Shown here piece after piece: positions 45,334 through 54,352 of a stretch of DNA of 62,281 nt (its first letter is position 1; each line of letters opens with the position of its first letter). The notes under the pieces were generated by a model that worked only from the letters and a program-made list of their open reading frames with translations, ran no database searches and was not told the origin of the DNA. Position numbers and translations under genes: made by a program. Source of the DNA: Gemmobacter serpentinus (GTDB lineage: Bacteria; Pseudomonadota; Alphaproteobacteria; Rhodobacterales; Rhodobacteraceae); the NCBI RefSeq assembly GCF_008973825.1, contig NZ_WCHR01000039.1:1-62281 (forward strand), written 5' to 3'.

Positions 45334-46845
45334 ATGAGCGACCCCAACACCCATTCCGAAGCCGGGGGCAAAGCCGCCCCGGCAGGCGGCAATGCCACCG
45401 CATCGCCTGCGCCCGCCGCAAGCAGCCCTGACGCGGCCACGACCATCGAAGGCCGCGCCGAACAGACCCCTGCGCCCCCCCCGACCACCCGACGCGAAAC
45501 TGCCCCCGCCGCACCGCCGCGCGGCGTGGTCGAGGCCCCCATGCGCAGTCAGGCAGCAGGCTGGTCCGCCAAACGCCATGTCATCATTGGCCTTTTCACC
45601 ACCGCCATTCTTGTGGGGGGCTTTGGCGTCTGGGGCGTGGCGACCAATATTGCCGGTGCCGTCGTCGCCTCGGGCCAGATTGAGGTCGAAAGCCACCGTC
45701 AGGTCGTGCAGCACCCCGATGGTGGCGTGGTCGAGGCGATTCATGTGCAGGAAGGCCAGACCGTTGCGGCAGGCGACCTGCTGCTGACGCTGGATGGTGC
45801 GGCGCGGCGGTCCGAGCTTGCGATTGTCGAAGGCCAGCTGTTCGAGCTGATGGCGCGGCGCGCCCGCCTCACCGCCGAACGCGACGACGCCAAGACTGTC
45901 ACCTTCCCGCAAGAGCTGGTCGAGACTGGCGCGCAACGCCCCGAAGTGGCAGAGCAGATGGAAGGTCAGGTCCATCTTTTCGACGCACGTCTGGAAACGC
46001 TGGCGAAACAGACCGAACAGATGGCCGAACGCCGCGCGCAGATCCTGTCGCGGATCGTCGGGATCGATGCGCAGTCCAAGGCGCTGGTTGTGCAGCTGGA
46101 GCTGATCAACAAGGAACTGGTCGACCAGCAAAGCCTGCTCGACAAGGGGTTGGCACAGGCCACCCGCGTCTTGGCCCTGCAACGCGAAGCCGCCCGCCTG
46201 GAAGGCCAGGTCGGAGAATTGACCGCCTCGCGCGCGCAGGCCGAGGAAAACATCTCCGAGATCGATCTGGAGGTGCTGCGCCTTGGTGCCGCCCATCGCG
46301 AAGAGGCCAATACCCAGCTGCGTGACATCGGCAGTCAGGAACTGGAACTGGCGGAACGCCGCCGCGCCTTGATCGAACAGGTCAACCGGCTGGAAATCCG
46401 CGCGCCGGTCTCGGGCGTCGTGCTGGGCCTGCAGGTCACCACGCCGCGCGCGGTGCTGCGCCCGGCCGATCCGGTGCTGTATCTGATCCCGCAGGATCGC
46501 CCGCTGGTCATCGCGGCTCAGGTCTCGCCCCTGCATGTCGACGAGGTGTTCCCGGGGCAGGAAGCCAAGCTGCACTTCTCGGCCTTCTCCTCGCGCACCA
46601 CGCCGGAACTGGTCGGACATGTCACCGTGGTCTCTGCCGATGCCCTGGTCGACCAGCGCACGCAGGCCTCATACTACCGGATCGAGATCGTCCCCGATCC
46701 GGGCGAGCTGACAAAGCTTGGCGGGCAGGTCCTGCTGCCCGGGATGCCGGTCGAGGCCTTTATCCGCACCGGCGACCGCTCGCCGATGGCCTATTTCGTG
46801 AAACCCTTCATGGATTACTTCAATCGCGCCTTCCGCGAGCAGTAA
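45334..46845 (+). CDS. HlyD-family type I secretion periplasmic adaptor
   Basis: This 503-aa membrane fusion protein links the ABC exporter to an outer-membrane channel. A single helix spans about residues 82-105, followed by a lipoyl-like segment, a long coiled coil (about 170-350) and a beta-barrel domain. The first 75 residues are cytoplasmic and rich in Ala, Pro and Thr, longer than usual. ATG 45334 follows GGAG. It starts 49 bp after the exporter gene. Confidence 0.9.
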   Translation: MSDPNTHSEAGGKAAPAGGNATASPAPAASSPDAATTIEGRAEQTPAPPPTTRRETAPAAPPRGVVEAPMRSQAAGWSAKRHVIIGLFTTAILVGGFGVWGVATNIAGAVVASGQIEVESHRQVVQHPDGGVVEAIHVQEGQTVAAGDLLLTLDGAARRSELAIVEGQLFELMARRARLTAERDDAKTVTFPQELVETGAQRPEVAEQMEGQVHLFDARLETLAKQTEQMAERRAQILSRIVGIDAQSKALVVQLELINKELVDQQSLLDKGLAQATRVLALQREAARLEGQVGELTASRAQAEENISEIDLEVLRLGAAHREEANTQLRDIGSQELELAERRRALIEQVNRLEIRAPVSGVVLGLQVTTPRAVLRPADPVLYLIPQDRPLVIAAQVSPLHVDEVFPGQEAKLHFSAFSSRTTPELVGHVTVVSADALVDQRTQASYYRIEIVPDPGELTKLGGQVLLPGMPVEAFIRTGDRSPMAYFVKPFMDYFNRAFREQ

Positions 46846-46864
46846 TCCCGGCCAATCAAGGCAC

Positions 46865-46891
46865 AAAGGGGCGGCATCTGCCGCCCCTTTT
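46865..46891 (+). terminator. Terminator after the hlyD-type gene
   Basis: AAAGGGGCGGCA and TGCCGCCCCTTTT form a 12-bp stem with a tiny loop and a T-run, 20 bp after the stop. Confidence 0.9.
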
Positions 46892-46963
46892 GCGTCACGC
46901 GCCTTTCACTTGCCGCCCCCCGCGCTTGCCGCTAGCCTCCCGCCCAAACAACAGGAGGCCCCC

Positions 46964-47422
46964 ATGTCCATCGAAGCCCGTCTTGCCGATCTTGGCATTT
47001 CCCTGCCCGAGCCGCGTCCGCCGGTCGCCAATTATGTGGGCTATGTCATCACCGGCAACCTTGTGCATATTTCGGGCCAGATCAGCTCGGATGCCAATGG
47101 CCTGATCATTGGCAAGCTGGGGGCCGATCTCAGTGTCGAGCGCGGAGCAGAAGCCGCACGCGGCTGCGCGATCTCGCTGCTGGCACAGGTGAAGATGGCC
47201 TGTGGCGGCGATCTGTCGCGCATCAAGCGGCTGGTCAAGCTGGTGGGTTTCGTGAACTCCACCCCCGATTTCACCGACCAGCCCAAGGTGATCAACGGGG
47301 CCTCTGATCTTATGGTCGAAGTGCTGGGCGATGCCGGGCGTCATGCCCGCGCCGCTGTCTCGGCACCGTCGCTGCCGCTGGGCGTTGCGGTCGAAATCGA
47401 CGCGATCTTCGAGATCGCCTGA
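46964..47422 (+). CDS. RidA family protein
   Basis: This is a 152-aa member of the YjgF/YER057c/UK114 family, which in RidA hydrolyses reactive enamine/imine intermediates. The C-terminal R-A-A-V-S-A-P-S-L-P-L-G-V-A-V-E-I motif supplies the conserved Arg near residue 129. It is about 25 residues longer than canonical RidA, so activity may differ. Perfect ribosome binding site AGGAGG, ATG 46964. Its stop shares a base with the next start. Confidence 0.88.
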   Translation: MSIEARLADLGISLPEPRPPVANYVGYVITGNLVHISGQISSDANGLIIGKLGADLSVERGAEAARGCAISLLAQVKMACGGDLSRIKRLVKLVGFVNSTPDFTDQPKVINGASDLMVEVLGDAGRHARAAVSAPSLPLGVAVEIDAIFEIA

Positions 47423-48195
47423 TGCAATCCCCTGCCCTGCCGCCCGCCTTTCTGCGCCTGCCACTTGCGCATCGTGCCCTGCATGACCGCGCGGCCGGTC
47501 GACCGGAAAACAGCCGTGCGGCCATTCGCGCCGCGGTGGCGGCAGGCTACGGGATCGAGATCGATATCCAGCTTTCGGCGGATGGTGCGGCGATGGTGTT
47601 CCATGATGAACGCCTTGACCGCCTCACCGCCGAAACCGGCTGGGTGAAGGATCGCACAGCCGCCGATCTGGGCGCGATCCGCCTGCTGGATGCCGAGGAT
47701 GGCATCCCGACCCTGGCCGAAGTTCTGGAGATCGTCGCGGGCGCGGTGCCGCTGTTGATCGAGGTGAAGGACCAAACCCTGACCCCGGATGGCCGCATCG
47801 GCCCGCTGGAGGCCGCGATTGCCAAAGCTCTGACCGGCTATGCTGGCGATGTGGCGCTGATGTCCTTTAACCCCGATGCGGTGGCCGAACTGGCCAGACT
47901 CTGCCCCGCGACCCCGCGCGGGATCACCACCGGCGGCTATGATTACGATGGCTATGCCCCGCTTGCCCCCGATCTGTGTGACCGTCTGCGCGAAATCCCC
48001 GATTTCGACCGCACCGGCGCCAGCTTCATCAGCCATGAGGCCGCCGACCTGTCCCGCCCGCGCGTAGCCGCGCTCAAGTCCCAGGGCGCGCATATTTTGT
48101 GCTGGACCATCCGCTCGGCCGAAGCCGAGGCAACTGCCCGCCAGATCGCCGAAAATATCACCTTTGAGGGTTATCTGCCGCCGCTTCCGGCCTGA
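47422..48195 (+). CDS. Glycerophosphodiester phosphodiesterase family protein
   Basis: This is a 257-aa GDPD-type TIM-barrel enzyme. The metal and acid-base residues lie in A-H-R, P-E-N-S, E-I-D-I-Q-L and F-H-D-E. It is expected to release glycerol-3-phosphate from deacylated phospholipid. No signal peptide is visible, so it is cytoplasmic. TGATG junction with the RidA gene. A dispersed extragenic repeat follows. Confidence 0.9.
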   Translation: MQSPALPPAFLRLPLAHRALHDRAAGRPENSRAAIRAAVAAGYGIEIDIQLSADGAAMVFHDERLDRLTAETGWVKDRTAADLGAIRLLDAEDGIPTLAEVLEIVAGAVPLLIEVKDQTLTPDGRIGPLEAAIAKALTGYAGDVALMSFNPDAVAELARLCPATPRGITTGGYDYDGYAPLAPDLCDRLREIPDFDRTGASFISHEAADLSRPRVAALKSQGAHILCWTIRSAEAEATARQIAENITFEGYLPPLPA

Positions 48196-48207
48196 CCCTC
48201 TCATCTG

Positions 48208-48256
48208 TTTCCAAATTATCCTCGGGGGTCCGGGGGCAGACAGCCCCCGGCAGCCG
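48208..48256. repeat. Dispersed extragenic repeat, copy B
   Basis: Read on the minus strand it runs GGGGGCTGTCTGCCCCC, a short spacer, CCCCCGAGGATAATTTGG, AAACAGATGAG. This is the same order of parts as the copy at about 25197-25260 in the opposite orientation. Its stem part can act as a terminator for the phosphodiesterase gene. Confidence 0.7.
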
Positions 48257-48276
48257 CCGCAGATTACAGGCACGCC

Positions 48277-49434
48277 ATGACCGGCTTGACCGCCAGCTTC
48301 ACCGACAGTTTTGCCGCGATCCCCGAACTCGCCTGGGATGCGCTGGCCCGCAGAGGCGATCCCTTCACCAGCCACCGCTTCCTGCGGGCCTTGGAGACGT
48401 CCGGCTCCATTGGTCCCGGCACGGGATGGGAGGCGCATCCGCTGCTGATCCATGAGGGTGACCGCCTGATCGCCGCAGCCCCGCTTTTTGCGAAATCGCA
48501 CAGTCAGGGCGAATATATCTTCGATCACGGCTGGGCCGAAGCCTATGAGCGCGCAGGTGGCCACTACTACCCCAAGCTGCAGATCGCGGTGCCCTTCACC
48601 CCCGTCACCGGCCCGCGGCTGCTGACCCTGCCGGGCTTTGAAAACACCGGCCGCGCTGCGCTGATCGAAACCGCCGTGGCACTGGCAGAGCAGAACAAGC
48701 TGTCATCTTTGCACCTGACCTTCTGCACCGCCGAGGAGGCCGAGGCAGGTGCCGCCCTTGGGCTTTTGCCGCGCAGCAGCCAGCAGTTCCACTGGTTCAA
48801 TGACGGCTATCACAGCTATGACGATTTCCTCTCCAGCCTCGCCTCGCGCAAGCGCAAGGCCCTGCGGCGCGAGCGCGAGATTGCGAATGGCCATGGGCTT
48901 CAGATCGTCTCGCTGACCGGCGACGCGATCCTGCCTGCACATTGGGATGCCTTCTGGGCCTTTTATCAGGATACGGGCGCGCGCAAATGGGGTCAGCCCT
49001 ATCTGACCCGCGCCTTCTTTGACGCGCTGCACGACAATATGCGCAATGATATCCTGCTGGTTCTGGCGCTGGATGAGGGGCGCCCCGTCGCCGGTGCACT
49101 GAACTTCATCGGCACAGATTGCCTTTATGGCCGCTATTGGGGCTGCATCGCGGATTACCCCAGCCTGCATTTCGAACTGTGCTATCATCGCGCCATCGAC
49201 TGGGCAATCGCGCATGGGTTGCGTCGGGTCGAGGCGGGCGCGCAGGGCGAACACAAGCTGGCGCGCGGCTATCTGCCGGTCGAAACCCATTCGCTGCACT
49301 GGCTGCGCGATCCGGGATTTGCCCGCGCGGTGGCGGATTTCCTGGCCCGCGAACGCGCCGCCGTGGATGAGGAGATCGAGGTGCTGACCAGCTATGGCCC
49401 GTTCCGGCGCGGCCCAAGGCAGCTGGACGAATAG
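48277..49434 (+). CDS. GNAT/FemAB-like protein (DUF482 family)
   Basis: This 385-aa protein resembles the COG3146 / DUF482 family, predicted N-acyltransferases with a FemAB-like fold. Markers are the N-terminal F-T-S-H-R-F-L-R-A-L-E, the F-D-H-G-W-A-E-A-Y block, and the C-terminal G-A-Q-G-E-H-K-L-A-R-G-Y near residue 326. The middle R-K-R-K-A-L-R-R-E-R is strongly basic. A role in peptidoglycan-related acylation is only predicted for the family. Confidence 0.85.
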   Translation: MTGLTASFTDSFAAIPELAWDALARRGDPFTSHRFLRALETSGSIGPGTGWEAHPLLIHEGDRLIAAAPLFAKSHSQGEYIFDHGWAEAYERAGGHYYPKLQIAVPFTPVTGPRLLTLPGFENTGRAALIETAVALAEQNKLSSLHLTFCTAEEAEAGAALGLLPRSSQQFHWFNDGYHSYDDFLSSLASRKRKALRREREIANGHGLQIVSLTGDAILPAHWDAFWAFYQDTGARKWGQPYLTRAFFDALHDNMRNDILLVLALDEGRPVAGALNFIGTDCLYGRYWGCIADYPSLHFELCYHRAIDWAIAHGLRRVEAGAQGEHKLARGYLPVETHSLHWLRDPGFARAVADFLARERAAVDEEIEVLTSYGPFRRGPRQLDE

Positions 49435-49602
49435 CCATGTGCAGAACACGATTTCCACAAATCCGCGACCCTTACCCCAGATACATGACCGGCAAATCAT
49501 GTGACAGTCGGGCCCGGCCATGCGATGCTGCCCCATCGCCATGGGCACCCGCGCCGGGGGCCGAAACCCATCAGACCCAGATTGACCGCAGAAGGTGATT
49601 GC

Positions 49603-49962
49603 ATGACCGGATCGCGCCCCGCCCTGCTGACCGATGCCGCCCGCGCCGAGGCGCTGCCCGCCCTGATCACCAGCGGCTGGCACCCGGTCGCGGGGCAGGA
49701 TGCGCTGCGCAAGGTTCTGAAATTCCGTACCTTCTCTGAGGCCTGGGGCTTCATGACTCGCGCAGCCCTGACGGCCGAGAAGCTGAACCACCACCCGGAT
49801 TGGCGCAATGTCTACAATCTGGTCGACATCACCCTGACCACGCATGACTGCAAGGGCCTGTCAGAACTGGATCTGAAACTCGCCCGCGCCATGAACCGTC
49901 TGGCCGCGGGGGCCGAGGTGCTGGGGCCGAATGATCCGCTGGTTTGTGGGTGTCAGACCTGA
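49603..49962 (+). CDS. 4a-hydroxytetrahydrobiopterin dehydratase
   Basis: This 119-aa pterin-4a-carbinolamine dehydratase (PhhB/PCD) recycles the pterin cofactor of aromatic amino acid hydroxylases. The signature E-K-L-N-H-H-P-D-W, then V-Y-N and T-L-T-T-H-D, is complete. ATG 49603 follows AAGGTG; longer upstream frames lack family similarity. No hydroxylase gene is nearby. Confidence 0.92.
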   Translation: MTGSRPALLTDAARAEALPALITSGWHPVAGQDALRKVLKFRTFSEAWGFMTRAALTAEKLNHHPDWRNVYNLVDITLTTHDCKGLSELDLKLARAMNRLAAGAEVLGPNDPLVCGCQT

Positions 49963-50074
49963 ACCGGACCGGATCCCAATTCGCCCGAAAATTCAGAAGG
50001 CTTTGGCGGCCCGCAAAGGGCAGCCCGGCCCTCAAGATCCCCCGGCCCCGCATAGCGCCGGGGGACACTCGCGC

Positions 50075-50563
50075 TCAGATCGCGTCCAGCAGCGCCTCGC
50101 CGCCGGAGACGGTGCATTGGCCAGCATTTTCTTCGACCTGAAGCACCTTGACCACACCGCCCTCGGCGTAAAGCGCATAGCGTTTGGAGCGGTCGATCAG
50201 CCCGGCGGCCGGCACGCTGAAGTCAAGGCCGATGGCCTTGGTGAACGCGCCATCGGCATCGCCCAGGAAGGTGATCCCGGCGGCGGTGGCACCCGTCGAC
50301 TCGCCCCAGGCCTTCATCACGAAGGGGTCATTGACCGAGACGCAGATGATCTCGTCCACGCCCTTGGCCGCGAACTTGTCCTTGGTGCGCATGAAGCTCG
50401 GTACATGGGCGGTGGTGCAAGTGCCGGTATAAGCGCCGGGCAGGCCAAAGATCACAACCTTGCGGCCCTGCAGTTTCGCGCCAAGATCCACCGCTTCCGG
50501 GCCATTGGCCCCCATTTGCAGCAGCGTGGCACCTGGCAGGTTCGCCCCCTCAGAAATCGTCAT
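50075..50563 (-). CDS. Peroxiredoxin (Prx5-type, AhpC/TSA family)
   Basis: This is a 162-aa thiol peroxidase. The peroxidatic Cys49 is in P-G-A-Y-T-G-T-C-T, and a second Cys in G-Q-C-T near residue 150 may resolve or be modified. The core block V-S-V-N-D-P-F-V-M-K-A-W is diagnostic of the Prx5 group. ATG at 50561-50563 follows GAGGGA. Divergent from the FAD reductase, with which it could share stress control. Confidence 0.93.
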   Translation of the reverse strand: MTISEGANLPGATLLQMGANGPEAVDLGAKLQGRKVVIFGLPGAYTGTCTTAHVPSFMRTKDKFAAKGVDEIICVSVNDPFVMKAWGESTGATAAGITFLGDADGAFTKAIGLDFSVPAAGLIDRSKRYALYAEGGVVKVLQVEENAGQCTVSGGEALLDAI

Positions 50564-50676
50564 TGTCCGTCCCTCGCGCGTTGCGTTTCCGATACCGGCA
50601 GATATAGGGTCCAAGCGGCGGGCGGGCCAGAGAAATCCGGCCCAATGCGGCGGCGGAGACAAGGGAGGCGGATCAC

Positions 50677-51888
50677 ATGGCGCATTTCGTAGTGGTGGGG
50701 GCAGGTCAGGCAGGATCGGCCCTCGTGGCGCGACTGCGCGCCAACGGGTTTGACGGGCAGATCACCCTGATCGGCGACGAGGCCGCGCCACCCTATCAGC
50801 GCCCGCCTTTGTCCAAGGCCTATCTGCTGGGCGAGATGGAGCTGGACCGGCTCTATCTGCGACCGCTGGAATTTTATGCCGAGAAAGACATCACCCTGCG
50901 CCTTGGACAGCCGGTGACGGCCATCGACACCAAGGCCCAAAGCCTGACCCTGGGCGATGCGGTGCTGCATTACGATGCGCTGGCCTTCACCACCGGGTCG
51001 GTGCCGCGCCGCCTGCCCGCCAGTGCCGGGGGCGATCTGGATGGGGTTTTCACCGTGCGGACGCTGGCCGATGTGGACGCGATGCGCGACCGTTTCAAGC
51101 CGGGCGCGCGGGTCGTCATCATCGGCGGTGGCTATATCGGGCTGGAGGCCGCAGCGGTGGCCGCCAAGATGGGGCTGGAGGCCACGGTGATCGAGATGGC
51201 ACCGCGCATCCTGCAACGGGTGGCATCGCCGGAAACCGCTAACCATTTCCGCACCCTGCATGGTGCGCATGGCGTCCGCATCATCGAGGAAACCGGGCTG
51301 GATCAGCTGATCGGCACGGATGGCCTCAGCGGCGCGGTGACGGCGGCGCGCCTGACCTCGGGCGAGGAAATCCCTTGTGATTTCGTCATCGCGGGCGTCG
51401 GCATCCTGCCGGTCACCGATCTGGCGGAGGCTGCGGGCTGCGTGATCGAGAACGGCATCCGCACCGATGAGCAGGGCCGCACCTCGGTGCCGCATCTCTG
51501 GGCGGCGGGCGATTGCGCCAGTTTTCCACACAAGGGCGGGCGGCTGCGGCTGGAATCGGTCGGCAATGCCATCGATCAGGCCGAGATCGTCGCCGACAAC
51601 ATGATGGGGGCGGCCAAGAATTACGAGGCAAAGCCGTGGTTCTGGTCGGACCAGTTTGATTGCAAGCTGCAGATCGCGGGTCTCAATATCGGCTATGACC
51701 GCATCATCACCCGCGGCAGCGGCGAGGCGGTGTCATTCTGGTATTATCAGGGTGATACGCTTCTGGCCGTCGACGCCATGAACGATCCACGCGCCTATAT
51801 GGTGGGCAAGCGGCTGATCGAGGCCGGCCGCTCGCCCGACCCGGCGGCGGTGATGGAGGCCCCTGACCTGAAAGCGCTGTTGAAATGA
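50677..51888 (+). CDS. FAD-dependent ferredoxin reductase-type oxidoreductase
   Basis: This is a 403-aa pyridine nucleotide-disulfide-type reductase of the ferredoxin/rubredoxin/BphA4 group. The FAD motif V-V-V-G-A-G-Q-A-G-S is at the N-terminus, the NAD motif I-I-G-G-G-Y-I-G-L-E near residue 149, and A-A-G-D-C-A-S-F near 279. A GGAGG-like site precedes ATG 50677. Its electron partner is unknown. It overlaps rsmD by 4 nt. Confidence 0.9.
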   Translation: MAHFVVVGAGQAGSALVARLRANGFDGQITLIGDEAAPPYQRPPLSKAYLLGEMELDRLYLRPLEFYAEKDITLRLGQPVTAIDTKAQSLTLGDAVLHYDALAFTTGSVPRRLPASAGGDLDGVFTVRTLADVDAMRDRFKPGARVVIIGGGYIGLEAAAVAAKMGLEATVIEMAPRILQRVASPETANHFRTLHGAHGVRIIEETGLDQLIGTDGLSGAVTAARLTSGEEIPCDFVIAGVGILPVTDLAEAAGCVIENGIRTDEQGRTSVPHLWAAGDCASFPHKGGRLRLESVGNAIDQAEIVADNMMGAAKNYEAKPWFWSDQFDCKLQIAGLNIGYDRIITRGSGEAVSFWYYQGDTLLAVDAMNDPRAYMVGKRLIEAGRSPDPAAVMEAPDLKALLK

Positions 51889-52454
51889 GGATCATCGGCG
51901 GCGCATCGCGTGGCCTGAAGCTGGCCGATGTCGGCGAGGGCGATGCGCAGGCCCATCTGCGCCCGACCTCTGACCGCGTGCGCGAGGCAATCTTCAACCT
52001 GCTGATCAATGGTCGCGTTGCGCAAGCGGGCGACCCGGTCAGCGGTGTCCGGGTGCTGGATCTGTTTGCGGGCACAGGCGCCCTTGGGCTGGAGGCGCTG
52101 TCGCGCGGGGCGGCGCATGTGGCCTTTGTCGATGACGGCACCGCCGCCCGCGCGCTGCTGCGCCGAAATATCGAGCTGATGCGGGCCATGGGGGCCACCG
52201 ATGTCTGGCGGCGCGATGCCACCAGCATGGGACCGAACCGCGGCGCGGGCTTTGGTCTGGTCTTCATGGACCCGCCCTATGGCAAGGGGCTGGGCGAAAG
52301 GGCACTGGCGTCGTGCATCGCGGGCGGCTGGCTTTCCCCCGGCGCGCTGATCGTCTGGGAGGAAAGCACGCCCCCCGCCCTGCCCGCCGGGATCGAGATG
52401 ATCGACCAGCGCAGCTATGGCGGCACGGTGATCACGCTGGCGCGGACAGTATGA
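51885..52454 (+). CDS. rsmD: 16S rRNA (guanine(966)-N(2))-methyltransferase
   Basis: This is a 189-aa SAM-dependent methyltransferase. The N-terminal M-R-I-I-G-G-A-S-R-G and R-P-T-S-D-R-V-R-E-A-I-F-N are RsmD hallmarks; V-L-D-L-F-A-G-T-G-A binds SAM and D-P-P-Y-G-K is catalytic. ATGA overlaps on both sides link it to the reductase and to the next unknown gene. Confidence 0.95.
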   Translation: MRIIGGASRGLKLADVGEGDAQAHLRPTSDRVREAIFNLLINGRVAQAGDPVSGVRVLDLFAGTGALGLEALSRGAAHVAFVDDGTAARALLRRNIELMRAMGATDVWRRDATSMGPNRGAGFGLVFMDPPYGKGLGERALASCIAGGWLSPGALIVWEESTPPALPAGIEMIDQRSYGGTVITLARTV

Positions 52455-52975
52455 ACGACGATATCCGCCTGACAAGCCACGCCACACCCGGCCAATCGAC
52501 AGCCACGATCCTGCGGGCCATCGACGACAGCCCCGGACAAGGACGCCGCAAGCAGCTGGCCTTCGCGTTGATGCTTCTGGGGGCGCTTCTGTTTGGTGGC
52601 GCGATGACGCTGATCGGGGCAATTCCCCTTACAGTCGGGCTTGTGATTTCCGTCGCGGCCCTGTTTGGCGCGCTGATCGGTATGCAGATTGCAATCCGCA
52701 TGAATGGCGCGGCCATCCAACGCCTGCAAGCTGCCGACTGGCGCTGGCAGCAGGGACTGCCCATGACCTTGCGCCCCGATGGCCTTGTGCTGGAGGCGCG
52801 GCTGGTGCCATGGGATGCCGGGCACGGCACCTCACGGCTGAAGGACGCGACCGTCCTGCATCTGGGGCGGCTTGACACCGTGGTCATTCCCGATGCCGAT
52901 CTGCCGCCTGGTCTTTCGCCCGAGAACCTGCAAACAAAAATCGCCGGCTGGAGATCGCAATGCCCCCCGTTCTGA
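52451..52975 (+). CDS. Hypothetical two-helix membrane protein
   Basis: This 174-aa protein has two closely spaced helices (about residues 35-58 and 62-84) and a soluble C-terminal part. I do not recognise the family. It overlaps rsmD by 4 nt and the HAD gene by 16 nt, so it is clearly read within this operon. The N-terminus is polar and cytoplasmic by charge. Confidence 0.75.
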   Translation: MNDDIRLTSHATPGQSTATILRAIDDSPGQGRRKQLAFALMLLGALLFGGAMTLIGAIPLTVGLVISVAALFGALIGMQIAIRMNGAAIQRLQAADWRWQQGLPMTLRPDGLVLEARLVPWDAGHGTSRLKDATVLHLGRLDTVVIPDADLPPGLSPENLQTKIAGWRSQCPPF

Positions 52976-53622
52976 GACCTGCCGCCGTTCTGTTCGATTG
53001 CGACGGGGTGGTGGTCGACAGCGAACCTGCAACCTTCGATCTGCTGGCGGAAGATTTTGCTGCGCGCGGGTTGCATCTGAGCCATGCCGAGATGGAACAG
53101 CGCTTTCTGGGCGGCACCATCGAGCGGTGCGGCCGTATAGCGGCTGAACTGGGTGCCAATATTCCCGCCGACTGGTCCGCGCAATTCTATGAGGCGCTTT
53201 ATGCAAGGCTGGCGCAGGGCACCGCGCTGATCCCCGGTGTCGTGTCGGTCTTTGACGCGCTGGATGCAGCTGCCATTCCCTATGCCATCGGCTCGAACGG
53301 CACGATGCGCAAGATGCAGGTGACTTTGGGCCAGCATCCGACGCTTGCCACGCGGCTAAAGGGGCGGATCTTTTCCGGCCTGGATCTGGGGATGCTGAAA
53401 CCCGCGCCAGACCTTTACCTGCACGCGGCCCAGGCCCTGAATGCCGATCCCGCAACCTGTGTGGTGATCGAGGATAGCGCAACCGGCGCGCGCGCAGCAC
53501 AGGCCGCCGGGATGCGCTGCATGGGCTATGCCCCGACAGGCGCTAGCATAGCGGCCTTGACCGAAGCAGGGGCGCACACATTCACCCGCATGGAAGATCT
53601 GCCAAGGCTTCTTGGCCTTTGA
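52960..53622 (+). CDS. HAD-superfamily phosphatase (beta-phosphoglucomutase-like)
   Basis: This is a 220-aa HAD hydrolase of subfamily IA. Motif I D-C-D-G-V-V-V-D-S carries nucleophile Asp13 and acid/base Asp15; motif II is S-N-G-T, motif III K-P-A-P-D, motif IV V-I-E-D-S. A helical cap sits between motifs I and II. Natural substrate unknown; likely a sugar phosphate or nucleotide. Confidence 0.9.
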   Translation: MPPVLRPAAVLFDCDGVVVDSEPATFDLLAEDFAARGLHLSHAEMEQRFLGGTIERCGRIAAELGANIPADWSAQFYEALYARLAQGTALIPGVVSVFDALDAAAIPYAIGSNGTMRKMQVTLGQHPTLATRLKGRIFSGLDLGMLKPAPDLYLHAAQALNADPATCVVIEDSATGARAAQAAGMRCMGYAPTGASIAALTEAGAHTFTRMEDLPRLLGL

Positions 53623-53654
53623 CGCCTTGAATGCAGGTATAAAGGCCCGGGCTG

Positions 53655-54008
53655 TTACAGCCCCGGCAGGCCCATTTCCGTCAGCTTCGCCAAGGCAGCC
53701 TCCTGCCCGTCGCAGGATTTCAGCCGGATCGCGACCCGGCCCGCAAAGCCGAAGCGCCCGGTTTTCTCGGGCCGCAGGGTGATGACCAGCCCTTCGGCCC
53801 CGACCATCGCCGCAGCAATCGCATCCTCGGCCCCGAAATCTTCGTCATTGACCTCGAACCAGATCGGGCCGCCCGTCATGGCCTGCCGGAACAGGGCATA
53901 GGCCTCGTCGCGGGCGTCGACAAAGCCCACAAAGAGCGTGCCATCCTCGACCGCGACCGTCGCATAGGCTGCCTTCACCACAAGATCGCTCACCACTGGC
54001 CCCTTCAT
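53655..54008 (-). CDS. Hypothetical protein
   Basis: This 117-aa soluble protein has no signal peptide or helix. It is acidic in the first half, with alternating hydrophobic strands. I do not recognise the family. A purine-rich site precedes the ATG at 54008. It converges on the HAD gene with about 32 bp between. Confidence 0.6.
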   Translation of the reverse strand: MKGPVVSDLVVKAAYATVAVEDGTLFVGFVDARDEAYALFRQAMTGGPIWFEVNDEDFGAEDAIAAAMVGAEGLVITLRPEKTGRFGFAGRVAIRLKSCDGQEAALAKLTEMGLPGL

Positions 54009-54352
54009 CTGTCTCTCTGCGGCTGTCTAGCGGCTTTTGCCTGGGCAGGCAAAGGGCGCTGCATGGCGGGCCGCAGACGGCCCGGATCGAACCACCAGCC
54101 CCGCGACCGGACCACGCGCCTCGTCTACCCCGCCCTGTTTGACCGCGCCTTGTTTGAATACCCGCATCTGCACGGTGCTGCAGGCCAAGACGCTGGGGGC
54201 GATGCGGGCGGCCGCGCACGGAAAGACCTGGATGAAAGGATTGGCCGAAACGGCAACGGCGCGCCCCGCAGGGGACGCGCCGCGCAAACATGGGCACCAC
54301 ATTTGGACAGAGGAACTCTTCAAGCGCCCATGCTTTCGTTCGGTATGCGGCC
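54009..54352. other. Intergenic region, nothing recognised
   Basis: This 344-bp gap lies between two minus-strand unknowns. A minus-strand open frame at 54027-54323 has no ribosome binding site and no family, so I do not call it. A GC-rich hairpin (GCGCGCCCC / GGGGACGCGC) is near 54260-54283. Confidence 0.55.

Noticed and set aside
43512-45542. 676-codon minus-strand frame opposite the type I secretion genes
   Set aside because: The plus strand encodes a complete ABC exporter with Walker and signature motifs; the reverse frame has no ribosome binding site or domain.
54027-54323. 98-codon minus-strand frame between two unknown genes
   Set aside because: No ribosome binding site, unusual Cys/Ser/Arg composition and no family; a gap is more likely.
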